This document shows positions 43,486 to 53,132 of a DNA stretch of 64,000 nucleotides, in pieces. Origin of the DNA: UBA1765 sp045629945 (GTDB taxonomy: Bacteria; Fibrobacterota; Fibrobacteria; Fibrobacterales; Fibrobacteraceae); the NCBI GenBank assembly GCA_045629945.1, contig JAZQSE010000011.1:1-64000 (forward strand). The letters are read 5' to 3'. How positions within the stretch are numbered: the first letter of the stretch is position 1; every line of letters begins with the position of its first letter. The translations under genes were made by a program, and so were the position numbers. The notes beneath the pieces were generated by a model. The model ran no database searches. It had not been told where the DNA came from and saw nothing but the letters and a program-made list of their open reading frames with translations.

Positions 43486-46400
43486 AAGAATTTAAAATAG
43501 AAAACTTCAAGACCAATAAAAATTTATTTATTGAAGCTTCGGCTGGCACAGGAAAAACTTACACCATCCGGAAAATTTCTGCCAAACTCGTGCGAGCAGG
43601 TATTCCGCTTTCTAAAGTATTGTTTTTAACTTATACTGAAAAAGCTGCTGGCGAAATGAAAGACCGTGTTCGTGCAGAAATGCAAGAATGTTATGATAAT
43701 ACCACGGATATTTATGAAAAAAAACTTTTTGCCAATGCTCTTCAAAACGTGGATAATACAGTTATTGGAACCATTCACTCTTTTTGTCAAAAAACGCTTC
43801 ATGATTTTGCTTACGAAGCCAATGTTGCATTCAATTTAGAAAACGCAAATGATAAACTTAAAGATGATTTAATTGATAAAATGATCCGCGATAATTGGCG
43901 AGATTCTATTTCTGATTTAGACTTAAAAAAAATAAAATCTATTCTAAAGGATTCTTTAGAATCTTGGAATCCAGAAATTCTCTTTACTCCATTAATAGAA
44001 GAAAATTCAAAAAAAGAGAATGATATAAAAAAACTCCTTATTGCAGATTTTTGCGCGAAAAACATTCCTAATTTGTATAAAGAATGGGAAAAGAAAAAAA
44101 CAGAATCAAACACCCAGACTTTTAATGATATGATTTTTGCGGTACGAGAAGCCGTTTGTCCACATGGTAAATCTCTAGAAGAACCAACTCTTCTCTGCAA
44201 AAAACTCCGCGAAAATTATAAAATCGCTATTATTGATGAATTCCAAGACACAAACCAATACCAATGGGATATTTTCAAAACCGTTTTTTTAGAAAGTAAA
44301 GAGAATAATATCATTGTTGTCGGAGACCCAAAGCAATCTATTTATAGTTTTCAAGGAGCCGACTTAAACGTTTACCGAAAAGCCATTGAACAAATTGGCA
44401 AAGAAAATGGAAAAAAACTTTCTACAAACCATCGTTCAAGCATTGCTACTATTAATGCTTGCAATGAGCTTTTCAAAACAAAAGACTTTTTACCTGAGGG
44501 CGATTTCTTTGACTCTAACGTTCCTAATGAAGAAAAAGAACAAAGAAAAAATGCGCTTTTTAACAATCAAGAAACAAAACCTATATGGATTGCACCTATT
44601 TTACCCGAAAAAGGTTACGCTCATTTTGCTATTCAAAAAATCATTGAATGTTGTAAAATTACAAATGGTAAAACCGCTTTGCAAATTTTTGAAAAAGGTG
44701 CTTCTGAGCCAAGAAACGTCAAATTTTCTGATTTTGTTATTTTAGGCAGGACTCGCACAGAATTACCAGAAATAAAAAAATGCCTTGCAAAAGTAGGTAT
44801 TCCTTTTCTTTTATACAAAGACAATTCACTCTTTAATTCGAGAGAATGCGAAGAATGGCTTTCTATTCTCAAACTGCTTGCTATTAATGATTTTTCTGCT
44901 TACAATCAAAAAATTTTAAACTCAGCTCTTGCAACCGATTTTTTCCGAGTTAGTTTAGATGATTTAGAAAATATAAACATTGAAGAACGTTCTAATAAAA
45001 ACCACCAGATAATTGAAAACTGGCATTGGTTAGCATCAAAACAATACTGGGCAGAACTCCACGAACAAATTTACGAAGATTCTCAAATTGAATTGTTTTT
45101 AAGCAAGCCTGCCAAGCTACAAGAACTTTCAAAAATACGCCAAATTGGCAACTATATTTTTAATTATTTGTACGAAAAAAAAGCATCACTAAAAGAAGTG
45201 ATAAAACACTTGAATGATTTAGCTTCTAAAAACAAAAACGCCGAAGACATGGATGGCGACATTGTTGCTAAAGCTACTGATTTAGATGCCGTTAATTTAA
45301 TGACTATTCACGCATCTAAAGGTTTAGAGTTTCCTGTTGTTATTTCTTTTGCAGGTTTAAAAGGAAAAATTAAACAAGCAGAAGGCCCATTTTTATACGA
45401 AGAAAATTCCGTTAAAAAAATTGGTTTTGATTCAGACGCTAAAAAATTACGACAAGCTGAAGAATTACAGGAATGGCGCCGTTTACTTTATGTTGCTTAC
45501 ACAAGAGCCTCTTCATTATTGATTTTACCTCAATATGAAAACTGGTTTAATTATGAAAGAGAGCATAGGAGCACTAAAACTGAAATAAAAGACGGCTTAA
45601 TTTGTAAAGTAATTAAAAGAACAGACAAAGGAGAACCAGAAATTAAATCAAACGGTGAATTTTCTTTTTTAGCTCACGCTAACAATGCATTAATCGCTAC
45701 GAACCGTTCTGAACTATTTAATGATTGGTCTAATAAGGAATGGAATATTGAAAGTTTCAAAAAAGAAGTTGTTGAAATATTGAACGATTCTAATCTGGAA
45801 CACCATACAAAAAATGTTTCTGTCATTGATGAAGAAACTATTTACTTTGAAAATGTTCAAAAATTACAATCTCAGATTGCTGACAAAACACTGACTTCGC
45901 ATTCAGCATCTTCACTTTCTCATGCCGATTCTAGCAAAGAAATTTTCACCATTGAAGGAAGACCACAAAATCTTTCTGAAGAATCTGACGAAGAAAATGA
46001 TGAACATTCTATTTTTGCCATGAACTACCCAAAAGGCAATAAATTAGGGGAAGCCATTCATCAAATATTTGAACACATTGATTTTAATGAAATTGGAAAC
46101 ACTGATTTTGAAAATGTAGAATCCAACCAAGATTTTTCGCATTTAATAGAAACTGCTTTTACGGGACAATTTTTACCTATTCATAAAAACGTTTCTTGGA
46201 CAAAAAAAACAAAAGAAATGGTTTGGCATACTTTAAACGCAAAACTCCTAGAAATACAAGGTTCAAAAGAAACACAGCGTTCTTTTCAACTCAAAGATTT
46301 GCCAAAAGAAAATCGCAAACCCGAAATGGAATTTCATTTTAATGCAAAAACCGATGAAAATATTTTGAAAAAATTTTGCAAAGGGTTTATGGATTTGGTT

Positions 46401-46739
46401 TTTATCCGTGAAATTAATGGCAAACCAGTCTATTCTATTTTAGATTGGAAATCAAATTTACTACCAGATTACCACAAAACAACTATTGAAAAAACGGTTA
46501 CCGAAGTTTATTCCATACAACTTGTTTTATATGCTTACTGCCTTATCCAATGGTTACGTCAATTTTACTCTGAATTGTCCGAAGAAGAAATTTTTGAAAA
46601 TCATTTTGGTGGATTCTATTATGTTTTTGTTCGTGGCTGTAAAGAAAATACAAGTAATGGTATTTATGCTCACACTTGGAACAATTATAGCGAACTCAAA
46701 AAAGATTATGAAAGCATAAAAAAGTCTTTTGCTGTGTAA
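43476..46739 (+). CDS. recB: Exodeoxyribonuclease V beta subunit
   Basis: RecB is the 3'-5' helicase and the only nuclease of RecBCD. The 1087-residue protein has Walker A LFIEASAGTGKTYTIRKISA near residue 20, motif Ia LTYTEKAAGEMKDRV, Walker B IAIIDEFQDTNQYQWDIF, and GDPKQSIYSFQGAD. It also has NLMTIHASKGLEFPVVISFA and ELQEWRRLLYVAYTRASS. The C-terminal nuclease keeps its catalytic residues: HQIFEHIDF, GFMDLVF and ILDWKSN (Asp about 990, Lys about 992). AAGGAG lies 7 bases before the ATG, inside the recC end (10-base overlap). Confidence 0.96.
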   Translation: MELEEFKIENFKTNKNLFIEASAGTGKTYTIRKISAKLVRAGIPLSKVLFLTYTEKAAGEMKDRVRAEMQECYDNTTDIYEKKLFANALQNVDNTVIGTIHSFCQKTLHDFAYEANVAFNLENANDKLKDDLIDKMIRDNWRDSISDLDLKKIKSILKDSLESWNPEILFTPLIEENSKKENDIKKLLIADFCAKNIPNLYKEWEKKKTESNTQTFNDMIFAVREAVCPHGKSLEEPTLLCKKLRENYKIAIIDEFQDTNQYQWDIFKTVFLESKENNIIVVGDPKQSIYSFQGADLNVYRKAIEQIGKENGKKLSTNHRSSIATINACNELFKTKDFLPEGDFFDSNVPNEEKEQRKNALFNNQETKPIWIAPILPEKGYAHFAIQKIIECCKITNGKTALQIFEKGASEPRNVKFSDFVILGRTRTELPEIKKCLAKVGIPFLLYKDNSLFNSRECEEWLSILKLLAINDFSAYNQKILNSALATDFFRVSLDDLENINIEERSNKNHQIIENWHWLASKQYWAELHEQIYEDSQIELFLSKPAKLQELSKIRQIGNYIFNYLYEKKASLKEVIKHLNDLASKNKNAEDMDGDIVAKATDLDAVNLMTIHASKGLEFPVVISFAGLKGKIKQAEGPFLYEENSVKKIGFDSDAKKLRQAEELQEWRRLLYVAYTRASSLLILPQYENWFNYEREHRSTKTEIKDGLICKVIKRTDKGEPEIKSNGEFSFLAHANNALIATNRSELFNDWSNKEWNIESFKKEVVEILNDSNLEHHTKNVSVIDEETIYFENVQKLQSQIADKTLTSHSASSLSHADSSKEIFTIEGRPQNLSEESDEENDEHSIFAMNYPKGNKLGEAIHQIFEHIDFNEIGNTDFENVESNQDFSHLIETAFTGQFLPIHKNVSWTKKTKEMVWHTLNAKLLEIQGSKETQRSFQLKDLPKENRKPEMEFHFNAKTDENILKKFCKGFMDLVFIREINGKPVYSILDWKSNLLPDYHKTTIEKTVTEVYSIQLVLYAYCLIQWLRQFYSELSEEEIFENHFGGFYYVFVRGCKENTSNGIYAHTWNNYSELKKDYESIKKSFAV

Positions 46740-46757
46740 TTATGAGGAATTAAAATT

Positions 46758-48737
46758 ATGAAAGAAGAAATGTTAAAATACCTTTTAGGATCAGCCGAAA
46801 ATTTTTATTCTGTTTTACAAGAAATGAAAGCAAGCACCGCTTTAAACAAAAAATTGCTTGACTTTGTAGAAATTTTGCACCCTGATATAGAATATTCTCA
46901 TTCTATCAAAAAACTTTTACTCATTTTCTTTTCTCTTTCAAATGATGGAAACACTTGCATTTCTTTAAACCCAGACAATCTTTTGAAAAAATGGGAAACA
47001 AAATGGAATGGACTTATTTTACAACAATTAAGTTATTCTGAACTTAAAGAAAGTGATTTTCCCTCTATTGAAGATTTCAGGGAAATCATAAATTGCGGCT
47101 GTCGAGAACTTTTAAGTTTGGATGCGAAAAATTTAGAGCCATTAGTTATTGAAAAAATCCACAATGAACCTTTTTTATTTGCAAAAAAATATTTTGACGC
47201 TAAAAAAAATATTGAAGATTGTTTTAGCAACCCAGACATTTTCTGTGATGGCTGTGATTCTACCCCAAAAGAATTAGAAAATACCGCCAATAAAATAGAA
47301 TCTCTTATAACCCAACAGGCAAAATCTTTCTTTAAATTGAAACCAGCACAAATTGAAGCCATAACTCGCGGAGAAAAACAAAATCTAATTATTACTGGTG
47401 GGCCAGGCACTGGTAAAACAACGGTTGTATTCTTTTTACTTTGGAACTTACTGCAGAAACAACCTGAATTACAACAATGGGATATTTACTTTACGTCTCC
47501 TAGCGGGAAAGCCGCCGATCGTTTGCGAGAAAGTTTAGAAGAATGCAAAAATCTGCTTTCTGAAGAATCTCTCAAAGAGCCAGCTACACAAAAACTAAGT
47601 CAAATTGAAAAAAGCACTCTACATGGTCTTTTAAAATTCCAACCTAGAGAAAATACTTTCACTTATAGAAAAAACAATCCGTTCCCAGAGAAATCTATTT
47701 TTGTTATTGATGAAGCAAGCATGATAGACATTGCTTTGTTTTCCTCATTCTTAGAAGCACTCCCTAAAAAAGATTTCCGCCTATTTATTTTAGGCGATAA
47801 AGACCAACTCCCATCTGTTGATGCCGGCGCTGTACTTGGAGAACTTCTTGATCTTGAAAAAAAATGTGTTGTGCGCCTGACTGAATCTAATCGCTTTAAC
47901 GACAATTCTGAAATAGGGCGACTAGCAAAATCTATTCAAAATTTAAACGCTCCTTTACCTAATTTTTCTACATGGGAAAGCTCTACAAATTTATGGCCTA
48001 AAGAAAATGACGTTATTAATTTTATCCGTTTAGCCGAAAAAGAATCCTATTTAAAAAAGAAAGATGAAGAAGAAAAATTACAAGAAATCCTTGAACTATG
48101 GGTAAAAAAATTCTACCCCAATTTAACTTCGACCGCTGAACAAATCCACCCGTCCATTAATGAAAACAATTTCAGCGAAAATGGTTTTTCAGAAAATGAT
48201 TGGAAGCAAGAAATAAAAAATCGTCATTCATTATGGGAAATAGCTGAATCCGCAAGAATCCTTTCTGCAGAAAAACGTGGTTTACGAGGGATAGGAAACA
48301 TTAACAAAATGATTCTCAATATTTTAAAGCAAAAGAATCCTTTTAATTTTAATGGTTCTCTTTTAATGTTAAACAAAAATTTGAACTTTTTGAATTTACA
48401 AAATGGAGATTCGGGCATTATTGTTAATGCAAAAACACAACCTTCACTGATGTTAAAACGGAAAAATGATTTTTTATTTTTTCCACTCTTTCAATTACCA
48501 ACTGATTGCTTGCAAAGTGCTTTTGCTATTACCATTCACAAATCCCAAGGTTCTGGCTATAAAAACATTATGATGTTTCTGCCTAAATATTCAGGTCACC
48601 CACTGCTTAACAGGCAAATTCTCTATACAGGCATAACTCGGACAAAAAAAGAAAGCCTCACGATAATTGCATCTCATGAGACTTTTAAATTTGCGAAAGA
48701 AACTTTAATTCAAAGAGATTCAGGGATTACTATCTAG
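46758..48737 (+). CDS. recD: Exodeoxyribonuclease V alpha subunit
   Basis: RecD is the 5'-3' motor of RecBCD. The 659-residue protein has an N-terminal helical region and LKPAQIEAITRGEKQNLIIT, then Walker A GGPGTGKTTVVFFLL at about 214. Walker B is SIFVIDEASMIDIALF, followed by FILGDKDQLPSVDAGAVL and the C-terminal AFAITIHKSQGSGYKNIMMF and ILYTGITRTKK. GAGG precedes the ATG, 18 bases after recB. Its end overlaps ompH on the opposite strand by 8 bases. The recC-recB-recD set is complete, and all ATPase motifs are intact. Confidence 0.95.
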   Translation: MKEEMLKYLLGSAENFYSVLQEMKASTALNKKLLDFVEILHPDIEYSHSIKKLLLIFFSLSNDGNTCISLNPDNLLKKWETKWNGLILQQLSYSELKESDFPSIEDFREIINCGCRELLSLDAKNLEPLVIEKIHNEPFLFAKKYFDAKKNIEDCFSNPDIFCDGCDSTPKELENTANKIESLITQQAKSFFKLKPAQIEAITRGEKQNLIITGGPGTGKTTVVFFLLWNLLQKQPELQQWDIYFTSPSGKAADRLRESLEECKNLLSEESLKEPATQKLSQIEKSTLHGLLKFQPRENTFTYRKNNPFPEKSIFVIDEASMIDIALFSSFLEALPKKDFRLFILGDKDQLPSVDAGAVLGELLDLEKKCVVRLTESNRFNDNSEIGRLAKSIQNLNAPLPNFSTWESSTNLWPKENDVINFIRLAEKESYLKKKDEEEKLQEILELWVKKFYPNLTSTAEQIHPSINENNFSENGFSENDWKQEIKNRHSLWEIAESARILSAEKRGLRGIGNINKMILNILKQKNPFNFNGSLLMLNKNLNFLNLQNGDSGIIVNAKTQPSLMLKRKNDFLFFPLFQLPTDCLQSAFAITIHKSQGSGYKNIMMFLPKYSGHPLLNRQILYTGITRTKKESLTIIASHETFKFAKETLIQRDSGITI

Positions 48738-49242
48738 AGTTCAAATAATCCAAAACTTTTTGCGTTAAATCGTTTTCATTTTTCCAGAAAAGTACCGATC
48801 CGGTAGCTCTGTCAACAACCATATCGTAACCTTCCTGTAGAGCGATTTCATTTACTGCTTTGCGAATCAATTGGATTATAGGGGCACTTACTTTTTCATT
48901 TTCAGAAAGCAATTCTCCAGAACGCCCATAAACGCGAGAAATAAAATCTTTTAATTCTGTTTCTTTTTTAGCATATTCTGCTTCTAATTCTCTCTTTTTT
49001 TCATCAGAAAGCATAAGCATTTGTTTGTCTAAACGTTCTTTAATGGCAGCCAACTCTTTTTGCAATAAGTTTGCTTGTTGTTCCCACTTAGCAACTTGAC
49101 GATCAAATTCACTTTGAGCATTTTTTGTGCCCTTATAACCTTCAAAGATAATTTTAGAATCTACATGCGCTATCCGCAGTCCATCTTCTGCAAATGCAGA
49201 AGCCATTCCAAGGAACATAAGAAGAACAACTAACTTACGCAT
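48730..49242 (-). CDS. OmpH/Skp-family periplasmic chaperone
   Basis: Skp-type proteins hold unfolded outer-membrane proteins in the periplasm. The 170-residue protein has a signal peptide (cleavage near SAFA-ED) and the family opening LRIAHVDSKIIFEGYKG. A long Lys/Glu/Gln-rich coiled-coil tentacle (about residues 40-115) and the closing strand YDMVVDRATGSVLFW follow. It starts 10 bases after bamA, the usual neighbour of skp, so the two form an outer-membrane assembly unit. Confidence 0.9.
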   Translation of the reverse strand: MRKLVVLLMFLGMASAFAEDGLRIAHVDSKIIFEGYKGTKNAQSEFDRQVAKWEQQANLLQKELAAIKERLDKQMLMLSDEKKRELEAEYAKKETELKDFISRVYGRSGELLSENEKVSAPIIQLIRKAVNEIALQEGYDMVVDRATGSVLFWKNENDLTQKVLDYLNSR

Positions 49243-49252
49243 AAAGAGCCTC

Positions 49253-51991
49253 CTAGAAACCCTGACCTATCACGAAATTAAAGTTCATACCACCAATTTC
49301 ATCTTCTTCATATCCGGAATAAGTTTCTCCTGGATCAAGTGGCCAAGCAAAATCAAAGCCAATAATACCAAGCATTGGTACAACCACACGGAAACCAAAA
49401 CCAATATCTCGTTTCAAAGAAGACGGATCCCATTCACGAAGTGGATTTTTCTGGTCCATTGAAACTTTGGAATACGGATCATAAATTTCACCAAATACAT
49501 TACCAGCATCAAAGAAGAAAGGCAGTAAATAGAATACTTGTGGCACAATACCCCATTGGATTTCTGCCCCAAAATACTGGTAACTCCGACCCAAACGGCG
49601 ATAACCAATAGAACCCGAATTATAACCACGCATCATACCTTCATAGCCAAGAACGCCACCCATAGAATACAAAGTGCGATATTGCAGAGGACTTCCGAAA
49701 ATCACACCGTATTCGTTTGTCAAAGCAAGAGTCAAGCGATCACGGAATAATGGGAACCACCACTTAATAGTCGCTTCTGTTTTTACAAAACTGAAATCAC
49801 TAAATAAGATATCATCAGCTACTTGAATGTCTAATTCATAGCGAGAACCATCTGTTGGAAATTGAGGCAAGTTCTTATCATCTCGAACCAAACGGAAATT
49901 CAAGGCCGATTCAACACCTGTAAAGCGGACAAAGCTATTATCCACATTATCACCTTGCTTATTCATAAGCCAGCTATAACCAACTTGTCCATAGAAATAA
50001 TCATCAGGCCATTTCAAACGTTTTCCAACATAAACGCTACCACCATAACGAGTTATTGATGGATCGTCATCTTGATCCCACCAGCCATAGCTCAAGCTAG
50101 CTCCCACACTCACAGGCATATCTAAGAAATAAGGTTCTGAGAAACTAATAGAAGCATATTTCTTATCGGCGCCATATTCAAAGCTTACTGCAGCACTTTG
50201 GCCATCGCCCATACAGCAGTTCGGGATAGAAACACTAGCCGTTCCAGTCAAACCATCACTTTCACTATAAGCAACGCCCAAACTAAATTGTCCTGTGCCG
50301 GCTTCTTTTTCAGTTACAGTAAAATCCAAATCCACTTCTTGTTCATTAACTACTTTAATGTCAGGTAAAACCATATCAAAGTAATTCAACTGCATAATTT
50401 CTCTAAAGCTACGTTCAAGTGCAGACTGGCGATAAGTATCTCCTGGGAAGAGACGAACTTCTCGGCGAATAACTTTATCTTTTGTTTTAGTGTTGCCATG
50501 AATATAAACCTTATGGATTTGAGCTGGCAAGCCTTCATACATACGGAAACTGAGATTGATTACAGAATCATTTACAAATTCTCTGGATTCTTCGTATTGA
50601 GCAAAGAGATAACCATCTTCTCGATAAATATCCATAATCGCTTTTTTAGAAGCCTCATATTGATAGAAATCAAACGGTTTTCCTTTTTCTAAGCGAACAG
50701 TGCGTTTAAGAAGCGGTTCTGGTAAAACTTCATTACCCGAAAAATGAACATCACCGGCATAATAACGTCTACCTTCATTCAACGAAATCAAGATTTCCAT
50801 TGCGTTCGAAACTTTTGAAGAATCATAATTGGCAAGGACTGGGAAAAATTCTTCGAGAGTATAACGAACAAGACGCTTTTCATCAAAGTCACGGCGTTTT
50901 TTTCCAAGAGCTAACAAAGAATCAATCTTCTTATTTTCCCAGCGTTTAACCGGCAATTTTTTTATCCATTCCTTGCGCAATTTAGAATAACGAACTAATC
51001 CATTTAAAATTTCACTTGCTGTCACTTCGTCGCCAACATAAGGCAACGGACGAGAAAGACCAGGTTTACTGCCACGATAACGTCTAAAGTAATGTTCTGG
51101 AAGTTCTCTTGTCTTACCAGCCATCTCGTGCATTAAATGAGTTGAATCTTCTATCGCATTATTCATTTGCGAATAGAGTCTTTCTAGCTTTTCACCAGGT
51201 TTAACAAGACGCCCCATATAAAAACCACAAGTAGAATCTGGCATATATTCTGCTCGATAGTCTTTAAGTTCTGCATCAAGATAACCAAAATGTTTGGCTA
51301 CATTCAAGATAGTATCACGGTCGCTTTCAAAAATAAGTTCTTTAAATTCCCCATCGCCCCACCAGTTAGCCACTTTGGTAACCATGTGGTCTGTAAATTC
51401 TTCATTTGGAATATGCTCATTGCCATCGATAGTAATACGGCGGACTTTTACTTTTTCACCTTCACGGATTACAAAGAGAATTTTGTTTTCATATTCAGAT
51501 ACTCTTTCTTCACGATACCCGACCTCGGCTAGTAGATAACCTTCGGAACGATAATGAGCAAGCAATGCTTGTCTATCTCGTTCAAGTTGGCTTTTACTAT
51601 AAACCTGTCCATTAACCATAGAAGTTTTAAGCATCAAATCTTCTACAGCAATTTCATCATAACCTTCAAATTCAATAGTATCTAATGCCGGGAGCTCTTT
51701 TACTCTAAAAATCAAATCCAATTCATTTGGTGTTCCAGTGTAATCCACCCAAGCAGAAACATCATCAAAATACCCTGATTCATACAAAGAAGATACGCTA
51801 GACTTAATTTTATCAGAAAGAACCATTGGAGAAAAGCTCTGGCCATCACGAACGCTAACGCGACTAAGCACAGAACGTTCGTCCATATTCACGATACCTT
51901 CTACACGAACCAGACGAACACGGTTTTCAAGCATAAATTCTTCGGAAGGATTCGCTAACTGCGAAAAAGCCGAAGCAAATAAAACCAACAC
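49253..51991 (-). CDS. bamA: Outer-membrane assembly factor BamA (Omp85)
   Basis: BamA folds barrels into the outer membrane. The 912-residue form starting at GTG (51991) has five POTRA domains (about 25-98, 102-177, 182-408 with an insertion, 409-487, 490-568). A 16-strand barrel follows, ending in VIGQGF with the terminal Phe, and the lid-loop motif appears in GYEGMMRGYNSGSIGYR. About 150 highly charged residues (about 248-396) interrupt POTRA3. No in-frame ATG exists at the start: codons upstream to a TAG at 52024 would add LFYRFVVIV, a better signal-peptide n-region, so a rare start (CTG at 52015 or ATT at 52018) is possible. Confidence 0.95.
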   Translation of the reverse strand: MLVLFASAFSQLANPSEEFMLENRVRLVRVEGIVNMDERSVLSRVSVRDGQSFSPMVLSDKIKSSVSSLYESGYFDDVSAWVDYTGTPNELDLIFRVKELPALDTIEFEGYDEIAVEDLMLKTSMVNGQVYSKSQLERDRQALLAHYRSEGYLLAEVGYREERVSEYENKILFVIREGEKVKVRRITIDGNEHIPNEEFTDHMVTKVANWWGDGEFKELIFESDRDTILNVAKHFGYLDAELKDYRAEYMPDSTCGFYMGRLVKPGEKLERLYSQMNNAIEDSTHLMHEMAGKTRELPEHYFRRYRGSKPGLSRPLPYVGDEVTASEILNGLVRYSKLRKEWIKKLPVKRWENKKIDSLLALGKKRRDFDEKRLVRYTLEEFFPVLANYDSSKVSNAMEILISLNEGRRYYAGDVHFSGNEVLPEPLLKRTVRLEKGKPFDFYQYEASKKAIMDIYREDGYLFAQYEESREFVNDSVINLSFRMYEGLPAQIHKVYIHGNTKTKDKVIRREVRLFPGDTYRQSALERSFREIMQLNYFDMVLPDIKVVNEQEVDLDFTVTEKEAGTGQFSLGVAYSESDGLTGTASVSIPNCCMGDGQSAAVSFEYGADKKYASISFSEPYFLDMPVSVGASLSYGWWDQDDDPSITRYGGSVYVGKRLKWPDDYFYGQVGYSWLMNKQGDNVDNSFVRFTGVESALNFRLVRDDKNLPQFPTDGSRYELDIQVADDILFSDFSFVKTEATIKWWFPLFRDRLTLALTNEYGVIFGSPLQYRTLYSMGGVLGYEGMMRGYNSGSIGYRRLGRSYQYFGAEIQWGIVPQVFYLLPFFFDAGNVFGEIYDPYSKVSMDQKNPLREWDPSSLKRDIGFGFRVVVPMLGIIGFDFAWPLDPGETYSGYEEDEIGGMNFNFVIGQGF

Positions 51992-52178
51992 TATTACAAC
52001 AAAACGATAGAACAGAATAACCTACCATGAAAAAATTTTTCGGTTTCAAAAATACAAAAATCTATCACTTTAAAAAACAAAAGAAACCTCAAAAAACCAT
52101 CATATTCCTTTTAAAAAGCCTTTTTTCAAGAAACTGCTTTGACTATGTTCAATAGAAAACCTTAAAAAAGGAAAATCT

Positions 52179-52349
52179 ATGAAATACAGAAAATACATCT
52201 GCAAAATATGTGGCTATATCTATGACGAAGAAAAAGGCATTCCAAATGCCGGAATTCCTCCTTATACCCTTTTTGATGATTTACCAGAAGATTTTGTTTG
52301 CCCAAAATGCGGTGCTGGCAAATCGGCGTTTATTCCTTTAAACGATTAA
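52179..52349 (+). CDS. Rubredoxin
   Basis: Rubredoxin is a small one-electron carrier with a single iron bound by four cysteines, often serving oxygen or peroxide reduction in anaerobes. The 56-residue protein starts MKYRKYICKICGYIYDEEKG and has the second pair in FVCPKCGAGKSAF, so the CxxCG ... CPxCG iron site is complete. AAGGAAAATCT precedes the ATG. It is divergent from bamA and its stop overlaps the methyltransferase gene on the other strand by 4 bases. No reductase partner is adjacent. Confidence 0.95.
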   Translation: MKYRKYICKICGYIYDEEKGIPNAGIPPYTLFDDLPEDFVCPKCGAGKSAFIPLND

Positions 52350-53107
52350 AGCTTTTTCTTTAATTTCGCACAAAAAATCGGGCCACGACCGTCACATAAA
52401 TCAGGCAACATGTGTAAACCAAATTCGGTCTGTTCAGTCCCTTCAAATAAGGGTTCTATAGAAAGCACTTCTATAAGCCCTTTTCTTTTTTTCAAAATTT
52501 TCCGAACAACGCCATCATTTTCTTCTGGAGAAAGCGCACAAGTGCTATAAAGTATTTCACCTCCGGGGCGTAAAGCATCCACCGCAGAAGCAAGCAGACT
52601 CCCTTGTTCAACAGCTAAGCGTTTTATTCGCCCAATGCTCCACATAGACAAGTGTTCTTTAGAATTCATTACATGCCGTTCCGAAGAACAAGGAGCATCT
52701 ACAAGAATTTTATCAAAAGACTCTGGCCGAAAACGCCCAAAACGTTCGCCTGGATAACCAGAAACCGTAACAATCTTTGCAAAATTTTCTGGCAAAGAAT
52801 TCATTACCACACGGCGTAATCGTTCTCGCCTATCTGGAGAACGGTCATTACTTTGCAAACTTCCTTCACCTTTAAGGGCATTTGCAAGCACCAATGTTTT
52901 ACCACCTGGAGCAGCACACATATCAAGGACATCCATACCAGGCAAAACACCAAGAGCATTAGCCGCAAAAAAAGAAGCTTCATCTAAAAAGTAAGGCTTT
53001 GCATTTTCTATCTGCAATTCTTTAGGCTTGTTCTCGCCAAGCAAAGCTTTCTGAAGAGCTTCCCAACGAGAGCCGAATAAGTTTGCATAATATTCAAAAA
53101 AATCCAT
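52346..53107 (-). CDS. RsmB/NOL1/NOP2/Sun-family rRNA cytosine-C5 methyltransferase
   Basis: These enzymes methylate cytosine-5 in rRNA or tRNA using S-adenosylmethionine. The 253-residue protein has the SAM motif VLDMCAAPGGKTLVLANAL. The catalytic cysteines appear in ILVDAPCSSERHVM and EILYSTCALSPEENDGV. It is short, lacking the N-terminal RNA-binding extension and PUA domain of RsmF/RsmB, and is most like the compact NSUN4-type proteins. The target base cannot be told. It ends 4 bases into the rubredoxin stop region and begins 25 bases after the NERD-helicase. Confidence 0.88.
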   Translation of the reverse strand: MDFFEYYANLFGSRWEALQKALLGENKPKELQIENAKPYFLDEASFFAANALGVLPGMDVLDMCAAPGGKTLVLANALKGEGSLQSNDRSPDRRERLRRVVMNSLPENFAKIVTVSGYPGERFGRFRPESFDKILVDAPCSSERHVMNSKEHLSMWSIGRIKRLAVEQGSLLASAVDALRPGGEILYSTCALSPEENDGVVRKILKKRKGLIEVLSIEPLFEGTEQTEFGLHMLPDLCDGRGPIFCAKLKKKL

Positions 53108-53132
53108 GTTTTAAATTTAAAAAAGTTACAAA

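Noticed and set aside
39979..48737. The recC-recB-recD cluster as a novel defence system
   Set aside because: All three subunits carry the classical RecBCD motifs and order; it is the ordinary recombination complex.
51991..52028. Frameshift at the bamA start (ATG at 52028 in another frame)
   Set aside because: The other frame soon stops and gives no signal peptide with continuity into BamA; a non-ATG start is simpler.
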